Translations under genes and position numbers: made by a program | The notes under the pieces: generated by a model | Told to the model about the DNA's origin: nothing | Database searches by the model: none | What the model saw: the letters and a program-made list of their open reading frames with translations, nothing else | Shown: piece after piece, positions 9,304 to 17,704 of the stretch | Position numbering within the stretch: the first letter of the stretch is position 1 | Layout of the letters: every line of letters starts with the position of its first letter | DNA from: Alphaproteobacteria bacterium | GTDB lineage: Bacteria > Pseudomonadota > Alphaproteobacteria > Rhizobiales > Hyphomicrobiaceae | Assembly (NCBI GenBank): GCA_019137195.1 | Contig: JAGVSR010000148.1 | Location: 62,001-126,000, forward strand | Length of the DNA stretch: 64,000 bases | Direction: 5' to 3'

Positions 9304-9407
9304 CAACGCGACGGGACTTGCCTCAGCAGGTGGTCACCGTCGAAATTTCGCTGCTTTCCGGAGCTTTAGGCATCGTGCGCCGCCGCCTACTCGCGACCAG
9401 AGGAATC

Positions 9408-11711
9408 ATGATCCGTTCAATCTCCTACGCCTGGCCTGCAGGCGGATGCGGCAACCCTGCCTCAGTGTCGTTTGCGCTTTGCATGCTCATGATCGCAGTT
9501 GTTCTTGCGTCGGCGCTCGGCACCTTGCCAGCGCGTGCCGACGCGGGCATGGCGGCCGAAGCTGCTCCGCCACCGTTGGGCATCACGGTGTTCACGAGCA
9601 CGCGCCACGACGTCTGCTACGACTCGGGCAACGTGGCGGCCATTCGTGCGCTCGCCAAGCGCGAGGTGGAGCGCATCAACCGGTCCGGCGGCACCAACGG
9701 GCGCCGCCTGGTGCTCACCTTCAAGGACGACGACAGCGAGGTGCATAGCACGATCGCCAATCTGCAGAACGCGCTGGCCGATCCGACGACGCTTGCCATG
9801 ATCGGACTTGGAAACTCCAACCGGGCCCAGGCGGCATTCGATGCAGCGGGCAAGGAAGTGTCCGACTCCGGCGTTCCCTTCATCTCCAACATCTCTGTGG
9901 CCGCGATCTTTGCCAAGGCGCCGAATGTTCTCTCGATGCAAGTTTCGCAGGATGAGGAACGTGTGCCGATGCTGGTGCAGTTCCTGAGGCGCTCCGGCTA
10001 CAAGCGCATCGCGTTTGCGGGCATTTCTAGCTCGGTCTTTTCGAACGCGGTCGGCGACGCCCTCAAAGAGGAGCTCGGGGCACTGCTGGTTGCCGATCAG
10101 CGGCTGGCGTCTCTGACAGACGACGACCTCGACGATGCCGCCGTTGCTGCGGCAGTCTCGAACCTGCGCGACAAGGCTCCCGATATGCTTGTGCTGGGCG
10201 TTTCGAATAAGCGGGCCGGCGAGCTATTGGCGGCGCTCGGAGCTGCCGAGGTCAAGCCTGCACTGTTCGCGCCGGGCCGCATCGACAGCCTGCCCGAGGA
10301 CATCATCAGCTCCTATCCCAATGCGATCTATCAGATTGCATGGACCGGGCTTCCCGACGCGGACAACGACCGCGTCCGGCGGCTGGTCTCCGCCGATCCA
10401 CCGGAGACGTGGGTATTCGAGGGGCGCAAGGTTTCCGAAGCGACAGGCTGGACCAACGGCGAGTGCAAGGCGCGCCCCGCGGTGGAGGTGCCGAACCCGT
10501 TCGAAGCCGCCAACCAGCGCGCTATTCAGCTCGGCGCCCAGTTCGCCGACATGATCGCTCTCGTCGCCGAGGCTGCAAATTCAGCGCCGATCGGCAGCGA
10601 TCTGGCATTCCTGCGCCAGCACGTGCGCAAGGAGCTGACGACCACGTATGCTGCAGGACGCGGCGTGTTCCGCGGCAGCTTCGAGACCTGGTCCTTCAAT
10701 CCGAAGACGAGGACTGCCGCGCGCTCGCCCTTCATTGTCGTGCAGCCGAAGGGACTCGGCCGCCCGCAGCTCGCTCCGATCCAGTTCGTGCGCACCAAGG
10801 ACGGCGGGCTGCGCGAGGTCGAGACGCTCTATCTCGATGTGGACCTCGTTCGGGCCAGCCGCATCGACGACAACGACAAGACCTTCATCGCCGAGCTCTA
10901 TCTGTCGATGCGTGCGAGCTCGAAGGCCACGATCAAGGACATCGAGTTCACCAACGCCTACCTCGATCCCGAAACCAACGGACGACAGATCACAGTCGAG
11001 GCCCTGCACGAGGGCGGCGACAGCGATGCCTATCCCTCAGCCATGAGAATCTACAAGGTGACGGGACGCTTCACCTTCGATCCCGATCTTCAACGCTTTC
11101 CGTTCGATACGCAGCGCTTTACGATCGACATGCAGCCGAAGCGCGCCGACCAGCCGTTCGTCGTACAGCCGCCGCCGCTCGATCTGCGCGACAAGAACGT
11201 GTTCACCGATGGCTGGGACGTGAGATCACAGTACGTCGGCTACGGCGACGACGTGGTGCCGCTACTCGACGCGCTCACGCACGAGCCGAGCGTGGTGCCG
11301 TTCTACAAGGCGAGCTTCGTCTGGCTGATGAAGCGGCAAACGACGGACTACTTCCTCCGCGTCGTGGTGCCGCTCGGGTTCATTCTAATCGTCGCCTACT
11401 TCTCGTATTTCATCAACATCAACCACTTCGAGGCAATCGTCACCATCCAGGTGACGGCGCTGCTATCGGCGGTCGCTCTCTACCTCTCGCTGCCGAAGCT
11501 CAATTCGGACGACGCGTCGATTTCCGACCGACTGTTCGTGTTCAACTACATGATGGTCAGCATCATGATCGGCATCTCGATCCTCAGGGTGAGCAGGCTG
11601 GTGGAGGGGCGGCCCTGGCTCAAGCAGGCGCTCGGCGTCGCCCACGTGCTCGGTGTTCCCGCCGTGGTGGCAATGATGGCACTCTACGTGCGCGGCGTGA
11701 CAATGCTCTGA
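9408..11711 (+). CDS. fusion of type I periplasmic-binding domain and pentameric ligand-gated ion channel
   Basis: A 767-aa protein starting at ATG 9408 behind AGAGGA; the frame is open to a TTG at 9318 but without a signal sequence there. Residues 1-46 form a signal peptide ending ARADA. About 55-400 is a type I periplasmic binding fold (LGITVFTSTRHDVCYDSGN, then GSGVPFIS-type and YKRIAFAG strands), as in amino-acid receptors. About 480-645 is a beta-sandwich with the Pro-loop signature FPFDTQ at 564-569. Four membrane helices follow: M1 648-670, M2 about 676-697, M3 about 709-728, M4 about 741-763, with a short M3-M4 loop. M2 aligns with GLIC as Glu675 at -2', Thr679 at 2', Thr683 at 6' and Leu686 at 9', which suggests a cation pore. 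The ligand is unknown. Confidence 0.9.
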   Translation: MIRSISYAWPAGGCGNPASVSFALCMLMIAVVLASALGTLPARADAGMAAEAAPPPLGITVFTSTRHDVCYDSGNVAAIRALAKREVERINRSGGTNGRRLVLTFKDDDSEVHSTIANLQNALADPTTLAMIGLGNSNRAQAAFDAAGKEVSDSGVPFISNISVAAIFAKAPNVLSMQVSQDEERVPMLVQFLRRSGYKRIAFAGISSSVFSNAVGDALKEELGALLVADQRLASLTDDDLDDAAVAAAVSNLRDKAPDMLVLGVSNKRAGELLAALGAAEVKPALFAPGRIDSLPEDIISSYPNAIYQIAWTGLPDADNDRVRRLVSADPPETWVFEGRKVSEATGWTNGECKARPAVEVPNPFEAANQRAIQLGAQFADMIALVAEAANSAPIGSDLAFLRQHVRKELTTTYAAGRGVFRGSFETWSFNPKTRTAARSPFIVVQPKGLGRPQLAPIQFVRTKDGGLREVETLYLDVDLVRASRIDDNDKTFIAELYLSMRASSKATIKDIEFTNAYLDPETNGRQITVEALHEGGDSDAYPSAMRIYKVTGRFTFDPDLQRFPFDTQRFTIDMQPKRADQPFVVQPPPLDLRDKNVFTDGWDVRSQYVGYGDDVVPLLDALTHEPSVVPFYKASFVWLMKRQTTDYFLRVVVPLGFILIVAYFSYFININHFEAIVTIQVTALLSAVALYLSLPKLNSDDASISDRLFVFNYMMVSIMIGISILRVSRLVEGRPWLKQALGVAHVLGVPAVVAMMALYVRGVTML

Positions 11712-11755
11712 TCTGGTCACCGAACCTGTTTCCGGCGGGGGTCCGTCAGCCGACG

Positions 11756-12655
11756 CTAACGGCGATCGCCCAGGTGCTGAGCCAGGAAGTCGATTACGGC
11801 GCGGACCTTTGCCGGTGGCGTGCGAGTGGCGGGATAGGCGGCAAAAATGCCGCCGATCGATAGCGGCTCGTGCTCGAGCTCGAGGGCGACGAGCGCGCCG
11901 GCAGCGATCTCTTTTTCGACCAGAAATAGGGGCTGGTAGACGATGCCCTGGCCTCCGACGGCGGCGACGACGAGAGCGTCGCCGTTGTTGACCTTGAGCG
12001 TGCCGGAGACGGCGACCTCGACCTTGCCGTCGCGCCCGAACGACCAGCGCGAGGCACCGCCCGTGCGCGAGAGCGTATAGCCGAGGCAATTGTGCCGGGC
12101 GAGGTCGGCGACCGCATTGGGCCTGCCGTGCTCGGCGATGTAGCTCGGGGCGGCGCAGACGACCAAAGGACAAGGCGCGAGCCGGCGCGCGACAATGGTC
12201 GAGTCGGCAAGCCTACCGATGCGCACGACGAAGTCCCAGCCCTCCTCGATGAGGTCCACGTGCCGGTCGTTGAGCCCAAGGTCGACGACGAGCGCTGGGT
12301 GCCGGCGCGCGAGCGCGGGCATGAGTGGCGCGATGGCGCGGATTCCGTACGAGACCGGAGCGCTGAACCGGAGTGTGCCCTTGACCTCGACGGCCGCGGC
12401 CGAGGCAGCGCCGTCCGCCTCCTCAAGATCTGCGAGAATGCGCTCCGCCGCCTCGAGATAGGACCGCCCGGCCTCGGTCAGGCTGACCCGCCGCGTCGTC
12501 CGGTTCAGAAGCCGGACGCCGAGTCGCTCCTCGAGCGCCGCCATATGCTTGGTGGCCATGGTCTGGGACATCCCGAGCGCGCGGGCCGCCGCCGACAGGC
12601 TGCCGAGCGCCGCGACGCGGGCGAAAACCTGCATGCCGGTGATGCGATCAAGCAT
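11756..12655 (-). CDS. LysR-family transcriptional regulator
   Basis: A 299-aa regulator from ATG 12655 ([20 protein letters not shown]); an upstream in-frame ATG at 12709 falls inside the predicted -35 element and is rejected. The N-terminal winged helix-turn-helix ([24 protein letters not shown], about 18-41) is followed by a LysR substrate-binding domain of the DsdC/CrgA-like type ([20 protein letters not shown] onward). It is divergent from a doxX-VOC pair, the classic layout for control of the neighbouring genes. A palindrome lies just downstream of its own -10, suggesting autorepression. The effector is unknown. Confidence 0.93.
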   Translation of the reverse strand: MLDRITGMQVFARVAALGSLSAAARALGMSQTMATKHMAALEERLGVRLLNRTTRRVSLTEAGRSYLEAAERILADLEEADGAASAAAVEVKGTLRFSAPVSYGIRAIAPLMPALARRHPALVVDLGLNDRHVDLIEEGWDFVVRIGRLADSTIVARRLAPCPLVVCAAPSYIAEHGRPNAVADLARHNCLGYTLSRTGGASRWSFGRDGKVEVAVSGTLKVNNGDALVVAAVGGQGIVYQPLFLVEKEIAAGALVALELEHEPLSIGGIFAAYPATRTPPAKVRAVIDFLAQHLGDRR

Positions 12656-12662
12656 TTGAAAC

Positions 12663-12681
12663 CTCACACTATAGGTGTGAG
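12663..12681. promoter_or_regulatory. palindromic operator at the lysR transcription start
   Basis: Perfect inverted repeat CTCACAC - 5 nt - GTGTGAG. It begins 8 nt upstream of the LysR start codon and directly abuts the predicted lysR -10 box, so it would cover the transcription start. Size and symmetry suit a LysR-dimer half-complex (T-N11-A type sites). The binding protein is inferred from position only. Confidence 0.55.
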
Positions 12682-12709
12682 ATAATATGAACATTTCGGC
12701 GATTATCAA
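12682..12709 (-). promoter_or_regulatory. sigma70-type promoter for the lysR gene
   Basis: On the minus strand TTGATA (12709 to 12704) and TATTAT (12687 to 12682) are separated by 16 nt. Expected transcription start is near 12675, inside the palindrome that follows. This also argues for the LysR start at 12655. Confidence 0.5.
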
Positions 12710-12759
12710 ACCAGTTTAATTCCGTCACAAGGTCTCAGGTTTCATCATCGGAGGATGTC

Positions 12760-13185
12760 ATGATCGATGCTCGCACCGCCCCTTACGCCGCCCTGTTGCT
12801 TCGGCTTGGTCTCGGAACCTTGCTGCTCGCGCACGGCTTGCTGCTCAAGGTGATGACGTTCAGCGTTTCTGGCACGGTCGCCTTCTTCGAGAGCATCGGG
12901 TATCCGGGCTTCCTGGCCTACCTCGTCATCCTGGGCGAGATCGGGGGCGGTCTCGCGCTGCTCCTCGGCCTGTGGACACGGCCGATTGCGCTCCTGCTGC
13001 TGCCGATCCTGATGGGTGCCACGCTTCAGCACGCTGGCAACGGCTGGGTTTTCTCGGCCTCTAACGGAGGCTGGGAGTTTCCGGCATTCTGGACGCTGAC
13101 GCTGGTCGTTCAGGCCCTACTCGGCGATGGAGCCTACGCCTGGCGCCCGTCGCTCTCGAGCGGACGCCAGGCGGTGGCGCACTGA
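12760..13185 (+). CDS. DoxX-family membrane protein
   Basis: A 141-aa protein with four predicted membrane helices (about 9-27, 45-70 including FLAYLVILGEIGGGLALLLGL, 72-90 and 105-122). The DoxX signature is present: an N-terminal RLGLGTLLLAHG segment and the GEIGGGLALLLG motif in the second helix. DoxX proteins are linked to thiol stress or quinone-dependent oxidation in various bacteria, but the exact activity here is unknown. ATG 12760 follows GGAGG by a suitable distance. It is divergent from the LysR gene and is followed by a VOC enzyme, a frequent DoxX partner. Confidence 0.9.
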   Translation: MIDARTAPYAALLLRLGLGTLLLAHGLLLKVMTFSVSGTVAFFESIGYPGFLAYLVILGEIGGGLALLLGLWTRPIALLLLPILMGATLQHAGNGWVFSASNGGWEFPAFWTLTLVVQALLGDGAYAWRPSLSSGRQAVAH

Positions 13186-13219
13186 GCCGATCGAACAGCA
13201 AAACCGGCTGGAGGCCGTC

Positions 13220-13759
13220 ATGACCATCAGCATCGCTGCCAGCATCGAGCCGGAGCTGACCCCGGAGGCCGTGGACCCCGGGGTCCGCATAGGGCACGTG
13301 CATCTCAAGGTCGCCGATCTCGACCGCGCCCTCTCGTTCTATTGCGGCGTGCTCGGTTTTTCGCTCAAGCAGCGGTACGGCAGTCAGGCGGCCTTCGTCG
13401 CCGCTGGCGGCTACCACCATCACATCGGCCTCAATACCTGGGAGAGCAAGGGCGGCTCTCCCCCGCCGCGCGGCTCGACCGGGCTATTTCACGTGGCCAT
13501 TCTCTATCCGTCGCGATCGGCGCTGGCTGTAGCGCTGAAACGCCTTTTCGATGCCGGCTATCCGCTCGACGGCGCCAGCGACCACGGCGTCAGCGAGGCA
13601 ATTTACCTGACCGATCCCGACGGCAACGGTCTCGAGCTCTATCGCGACCGGCTCGAGGCGGAGTGGCCCCGCGACGCAGAGGGCAATCTCGCCATGGTGA
13701 CGCGCGCCCTCGACCTTCGTGCGCTATTGAAGGAGGCGAGCCGAGCCTGCGAGCCCTGA
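13220..13759 (+). CDS. VOC-family ring-cleavage-dioxygenase-like protein
   Basis: A 179-aa protein from ATG 13220 behind GGAGG; the frame is open upstream without a start of similar quality. It has paired VOC modules: IGHVHLKVADLDRALSFYCG, then HHHIGLNTWESKGGSPPP, GLFHVAILYPSR and LTDPDGNGLELYRD. His in HVHLKV, His in LFHVAI and Glu in GLELYRD fit the metal-binding triad of glyoxalase/extradiol-dioxygenase proteins. This resembles the CatE-like family seen next to doxX. It is probably co-transcribed with doxX (34-nt gap). The substrate is unknown. Confidence 0.88.
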   Translation: MTISIAASIEPELTPEAVDPGVRIGHVHLKVADLDRALSFYCGVLGFSLKQRYGSQAAFVAAGGYHHHIGLNTWESKGGSPPPRGSTGLFHVAILYPSRSALAVALKRLFDAGYPLDGASDHGVSEAIYLTDPDGNGLELYRDRLEAEWPRDAEGNLAMVTRALDLRALLKEASRACEP

Positions 13760-13790
13760 GGCGTGGCCACTCCGGCAGGCGGCCTCCGCT

Positions 13791-13806
13791 GAATCGGGAC
13801 ACTTGC
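13791..13806. repeat. copy of a dispersed 16-bp intergenic motif
   Basis: GAATCGGGACACTTGC lies between the VOC gene and hemW. It differs at one base from GAACCGGGACACTTGC at 29813-29828, which is half of a large inverted repeat. A 10-bp part also occurs in reverse complement at 26941-26950. All three sites are intergenic, which suggests a small dispersed repeat family. Confidence 0.5.
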
Positions 13807-13845
13807 ACCTGTTGCGCTGGCGGCCCATGAACGCGCCTGGCCATC

Positions 13846-15282
13846 GTGGTGGCAGAGGAAAACACGCGGCGTATGGATTTCCGTTCGATCAGCAGTGAGA
13901 GCGATGGCAACGGCCGGTTTGGCGTCTACGTCCACTGGCCGTTTTGCGCCCAGAAGTGTCCCTATTGCGACTTCAACAGCCACGTGCGCCACGGTGGCCC
14001 GGACGAGACGCGCTTTCTCGCCGCGTACCTTCGCGAGCTCGATCACGTGGCGGAGGTGCTCGCCGCGACGGACCACGCGGGACATCGGGACTGCCCCGCG
14101 CCCGTGCGGGGCCCTGAGGGATCCGAGCGTCCGAGGCCGCGCCGGGTCGTGTCGTCCATCTTCTTCGGAGGAGGGACGCCGTCGCTGATGCGGCCGGAAA
14201 CGGTCGCTGCCATTATCGGACATATCGGCCGTCTGTGGCCGATCGCGGCGGACGCCGAGGTCACGCTCGAAGCCAACCCCGGCAGCGTGGAGGCTGGACG
14301 GTTCGCCGGCTACCGCGACGCCGGCGTCAACCGCGTGTCGATGGGGTTCCAGTCGCTCGACGACGATCAGCTCCGGCGCCTGGGGCGCATCCACACCGTG
14401 GCCGAAGCCAGGGCCGCGCTCGGCATCGCGCAAAGGACGTTCGACCGGTACTCGTTCGATCTCATCTACGCGCGCCCGGGCCAGTCGCCCGAGGCGTGGC
14501 GTCACGAGCTCACGGAGGCGCTCGCGATGGCCGGGCAGCACCTTTCGCTCTATCAGCTCACCATCGAGCCCGGCACGACTTACGAGCGCTTGCACGCGGC
14601 CGGGAAGCTCGTCGTCCCGGACGGCGAGGCCGCGCAGGAGCTTTACGAGGTCACGCAGGAGCTGACGGAGCGGGCGGGCCTGCCGGCGTACGAGATCTCG
14701 AACCACGCCCGGCCCGGTGAGGAGAGCCGGCACAACCTCCTTTATTGGCAGTACGGCGAGTACGCCGGCATCGGTGCCGGTGCGCACGGCCGCCTCGTGT
14801 ACGGGGGAGCCCGTCACGCGACCCAGACGGAGCGCAACCCGGAGGCCTGGGCCGCGCTCGTGGAGCGGAAGGGCCATGGCTTCACCGAGGTCGTTCGGCT
14901 GACACCCGCGGAGGAAGCGGACGAGGCGCTGCTGATGGGTCTGCGCCTTAGGGAGGGTCTCGACTCCGGGCTGCTTGATCGTCTTGCGGGACTGCGGCCG
15001 AGCGAGGACGCAATCGAAGACCTCGTGGCGTTGGGGCTGCTCGAGACGAGCGATAATCCGAACGCCAGGGCTCGCGGGCTCGATCCGGCATCTGGGCCCG
15101 GATCCTTCGACGAGGACTTCTGCTCGATACGGTCATGCGTCGGACCGGCCGCACCACACGCCGAACGGCCGAAGGGCGAAGCGGGGCCGGTCCGGATCCG
15201 CGCCACACGCGAGGGACGGCTCGTTCTCAATCAGATCGTATTGCGCCTATCGCGCAGTCTCGTCGCGAGCGGGCAGCGGTAG
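13846..15282 (+). CDS. hemW: radical SAM heme chaperone HemW
   Basis: A radical SAM protein that in other bacteria delivers heme to proteins and was formerly annotated as a HemN-like oxidase. The cluster motif CAQKCPYCDF is present (CxxxCxxC), preceded by FGVYVHWPF. SSIFFGGGTPSLM, LEANPGSVE, RVSMGFQSLDD and YEISNHARPG are all HemW hallmarks, and a C-terminal HemN domain is present. Start is uncertain between GTG 13846 and ATG 13873. The protein is long (478 aa) owing to a proline/arginine-rich insert near residues 78-100 and another near 405-445. rdgB normally lies next to hemW; four genes separate them here. Confidence 0.93.
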   Translation: MVAEENTRRMDFRSISSESDGNGRFGVYVHWPFCAQKCPYCDFNSHVRHGGPDETRFLAAYLRELDHVAEVLAATDHAGHRDCPAPVRGPEGSERPRPRRVVSSIFFGGGTPSLMRPETVAAIIGHIGRLWPIAADAEVTLEANPGSVEAGRFAGYRDAGVNRVSMGFQSLDDDQLRRLGRIHTVAEARAALGIAQRTFDRYSFDLIYARPGQSPEAWRHELTEALAMAGQHLSLYQLTIEPGTTYERLHAAGKLVVPDGEAAQELYEVTQELTERAGLPAYEISNHARPGEESRHNLLYWQYGEYAGIGAGAHGRLVYGGARHATQTERNPEAWAALVERKGHGFTEVVRLTPAEEADEALLMGLRLREGLDSGLLDRLAGLRPSEDAIEDLVALGLLETSDNPNARARGLDPASGPGSFDEDFCSIRSCVGPAAPHAERPKGEAGPVRIRATREGRLVLNQIVLRLSRSLVASGQR

Positions 15283-15390
15283 GTTCGAGGGCGCGGACCA
15301 GTGCAATCGATTTCCCGGTCTCGTCGCTCAGGTCCATCGTTCGGTCGCCGGCACTTCGAATAGCCAGCGTCGTCTTTGTCGCCCGCCGCT

Positions 15391-16023
15391 CTAGTCGTCG
15401 TCATGCGCTTTCATGTGGCGATGCACGAAGACGTAATAGAGGCCGCCCAGCACGGCCATGGCTCCGCCGAGCCAGAGCGTGATGCGATGGTACTCGCCCT
15501 GCATCAGGCTTTCGTCCTGGCCCATGGTAACGCCGAGCCAGGCCAGGATCGCGCACCAGATGCCCGAGCCGATCACCGTGTAAATGGAGAACGTCTTGTA
15601 GTTCATGCGCACGATGCCGGCCGGAATGCCGATCAGATGCCGGACCACGGGCAACAGGCGGGAGATAAAGATACCCACGGCACCATAGTGCTCGGCCCAT
15701 CGCTCGGCGCTGACGACCTTCTCGGGCGGCACGAGGATGTACTTTCCGTAGCGCAAGACGAGCGGCCGGCCGGCAAGGCGGGCGGCCCAATACATGGCCG
15801 TCGCTCCGGCCCAGGAGCCGACAGTGCCGGCCAGCACGATGCCCCAGAGGCTCAACGGTATCTGGCCCGTATGCGCGAGGTGTGCGGCGGGCGGGATCAC
15901 GACCTCGCTCGGCAACGGAAATATCGAGCTCTCGATCGCCATCAGGAGGGCGACGAGCGGGTAGCCTCCCGTCGCGAGCGCCGACGTGTACCATTCCGTG
16001 ATCTGCTGGATGATTTCGTGCAT
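15391..16023 (-). CDS. DedA-family membrane protein
   Basis: A 210-aa polytopic inner-membrane protein of the DedA/SNARE-associated family, members of which act in lipid flipping and membrane homeostasis. Family features are the re-entrant segment ESSIFPLPSEVVIPPAAHLA (about 31-50), GSWAGATAMYWAARLAG, and the conserved FISRLLPVVRHLIGIPAGIVRM block (about 120-141). It converges on hemW with a 108-nt gap. The start at 16023 gives a normal family length. Confidence 0.93.
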   Translation of the reverse strand: MHEIIQQITEWYTSALATGGYPLVALLMAIESSIFPLPSEVVIPPAAHLAHTGQIPLSLWGIVLAGTVGSWAGATAMYWAARLAGRPLVLRYGKYILVPPEKVVSAERWAEHYGAVGIFISRLLPVVRHLIGIPAGIVRMNYKTFSIYTVIGSGIWCAILAWLGVTMGQDESLMQGEYHRITLWLGGAMAVLGGLYYVFVHRHMKAHDDD

Positions 16024-16180
16024 CGGTCCTGTTCCGTGCGGCGCCGGCAGCGACTTTAGGGCCGCCTATGCTGGATCGCCATTGATTCTGGCCCGCCGGG
16101 AAGGCACATAGCGCAGGTTCGGGCAGAGCGCCCCATCGAAACAGCGCCGCACCCGCATTCCGGACGTATCAGGAACTGCC

Positions 16181-16708
16181 ATGAACGACGCCATCAGAGG
16201 ATCCCAGTCGTCACGCGCTTACAGCCTCGGGGGGCTTGCGCTCATGATCTCGCTCGCCAGCATCCTCACGGCGCTCGGGTTCCAGTACATCGGGGGCTAC
16301 CTGCCGTGCCCGCTGTGCCTGATGCAGCGCTGGGCCTATTACGCGGCCATTCCGATCCTGTTCGTTGCCATGGCTCTCGCCGTCGAGCGGCCTCGGGTGG
16401 CGGCGGTTTTGTTCGGCCTTGCAGCTCTGGCTTTTCTCGGCAATGCCGGTTTGGGGGCCTATCACGCGGGCGTCGAATGGAAATTCTGGCCAGGCCCTGA
16501 TACGTGCGCGGCCGTCAATGCGATGCCGGCGAGCGCCGGCGACCTTCTAGCCGACATCGAGCACCCGGTCGTTCGCTGCGACGAGCCCGCGTGGCGGCTG
16601 TTCGGACTGTCGTTCGCCGGCTGGAACGTGGTTATCTGTTTGCTGCTCGCCTTCCTGGCCTTCACGGCCGCGCAAGCCGCAAGAGAAAGTCGTAGCAATT
16701 TCAATTGA
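16181..16708 (+). CDS. DsbB-family disulfide bond formation protein
   Basis: A 175-aa inner-membrane oxidoreductase that would reoxidise a periplasmic thiol oxidase using quinone. Four membrane helices are predicted. The first periplasmic loop holds PCPLCLMQRWAYYAA, with the redox pair CPLC. The second periplasmic loop has Cys in PDTCAAVN and in VVRCDEP, completing the four-cysteine DsbB pattern. Length is typical. No DsbA gene lies beside it in the window, so the electron donor is elsewhere. Confidence 0.92.
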   Translation: MNDAIRGSQSSRAYSLGGLALMISLASILTALGFQYIGGYLPCPLCLMQRWAYYAAIPILFVAMALAVERPRVAAVLFGLAALAFLGNAGLGAYHAGVEWKFWPGPDTCAAVNAMPASAGDLLADIEHPVVRCDEPAWRLFGLSFAGWNVVICLLLAFLAFTAAQAARESRSNFN

Positions 16709-17704
16709 TTACTTCTTTTTGCACAGGGTGTCGGATGCGCATCGGCTGGCAACGTCCTTGAAATCGGCTGCACCTGTGGCTTTCTGAACAAACGTAAAGC
16801 CAAATACCCTCAATCAATCGTCGGCTCGCCATTTTTGTGCCCGAGTGTGGCAGTTAATTCACACTCATTCGAGGAACACATAGGGAACCTCAAGGGCAGA
16901 GCTGACACCGAGCCGTAAGATCAGGGTCGTAATTCCCCCGTACAACCCCATCCCACGGACCGGCAGCGGCGAAGCCCGTCAGCTCCCGAGTTGTCCTCCC
17001 CGGACCGGCTCTCTGCGTAGGCACCGGGTGCGAGTTCAGTAATGCGTACGCGTGAGTAGCGTGAGTATCGAGTTTGCGTAGGTGCTGGCCGGCGGAGCGT
17101 GCTCCCCGTGGGTTCCGTCCGGCCGTCAGCGGGCTGCTCCAAGGATTTCGTCCTCGTGTACCGGCGAGCGGCCCGCCACCCTTCACTGCCATTAGCGATT
17201 TGAGTTGCGTATCGTTGCGTACCCTAAGCGTCTGTCGCGTTCGTTGCGTCTGGTTGCGTCGAGTCTGTCCCGTAAGCGTCTGGTATTGCGTGCAAGTCGA
17301 GGCGTTCAAAATGAATGAAGAAGCGAGTGAGTGGCGTCCGCTTTCAGATGTCGTCGGCTGCGTTCTTTCCGAGACCCTGGAAGCGAGCAGGTTGCGTATC
17401 GGGTGCGTTCCCGCCGGCCCTCTGGCGGAGTGAGAATCGAGATTGGAGGGTGCCCCCACCTTCCCAACAGGATGGCAAGCATGTTCGGCGCGTGACGGCA
17501 AATTCGAAGGCCTCGGGTGACCGGTTCTGCGTTCCGAAGCCAAGTGCCGGATGTGCTTGCCGCCCGCTTCTGACGAGTTGCCGCCCTTGCCTCGGAAAGA
17601 TCCCGAGGTTGCCACGACCCGATCTCGAAAGCGCCCGCGTTCAAGTGTGTCAGTGAGCTTAACGAAGTCACGACGAGTCGATCGCTCGAGGAGGCGATAC
17701 CCCC
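16709..17704. other. 1-kb region without a convincing gene
   Basis: Open frames exist on both strands (the longest at 16890-17615, minus), but all have skewed, low-complexity translations (Arg/Thr/Ser-rich) and no recognisable domain. The first 150 nt are more AT-rich than the surroundings. The middle contains many GCGT tetramers, culminating in a phased array at 17205-17291. The region ends with a good ribosome site (GAGGAGG) for the small gene at 17705. No tRNA or known RNA fold was recognised. Confidence 0.6.
17205..17291. repeat. phased array of eight NNGCGT hexamers
   Basis: TTGCGT occurs at 17205, 17215, 17244, 17254 and 17286. AAGCGT occurs at 17226 and 17274, and TCGCGT at 17235. Start-to-start distances are 10, 11, 9, 9, 10, 20 and 12 nt, that is close to one helical turn with one position skipped. 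All copies face the same way. This looks like a multi-site protein-binding array rather than coding sequence. Confidence 0.6.

Noticed and set aside
9318-9407. TTG start for the receptor-channel gene
   Set aside because: The ATG at 9408 has an AGAGGA ribosome site and gives a proper signal peptide; the upstream 30 residues do not.
17205-17291. CRISPR array
   Set aside because: Units are only 6 bp with 3-6 bp between them, and no cas genes are present.
16890-17615. 241-codon minus-strand frame in the gene-free kilobase
   Set aside because: Thr/Arg/Ser/Gly-rich, no conserved-looking segment, no ribosome site, and it crosses the phased repeat array; kept only as a remote possibility.
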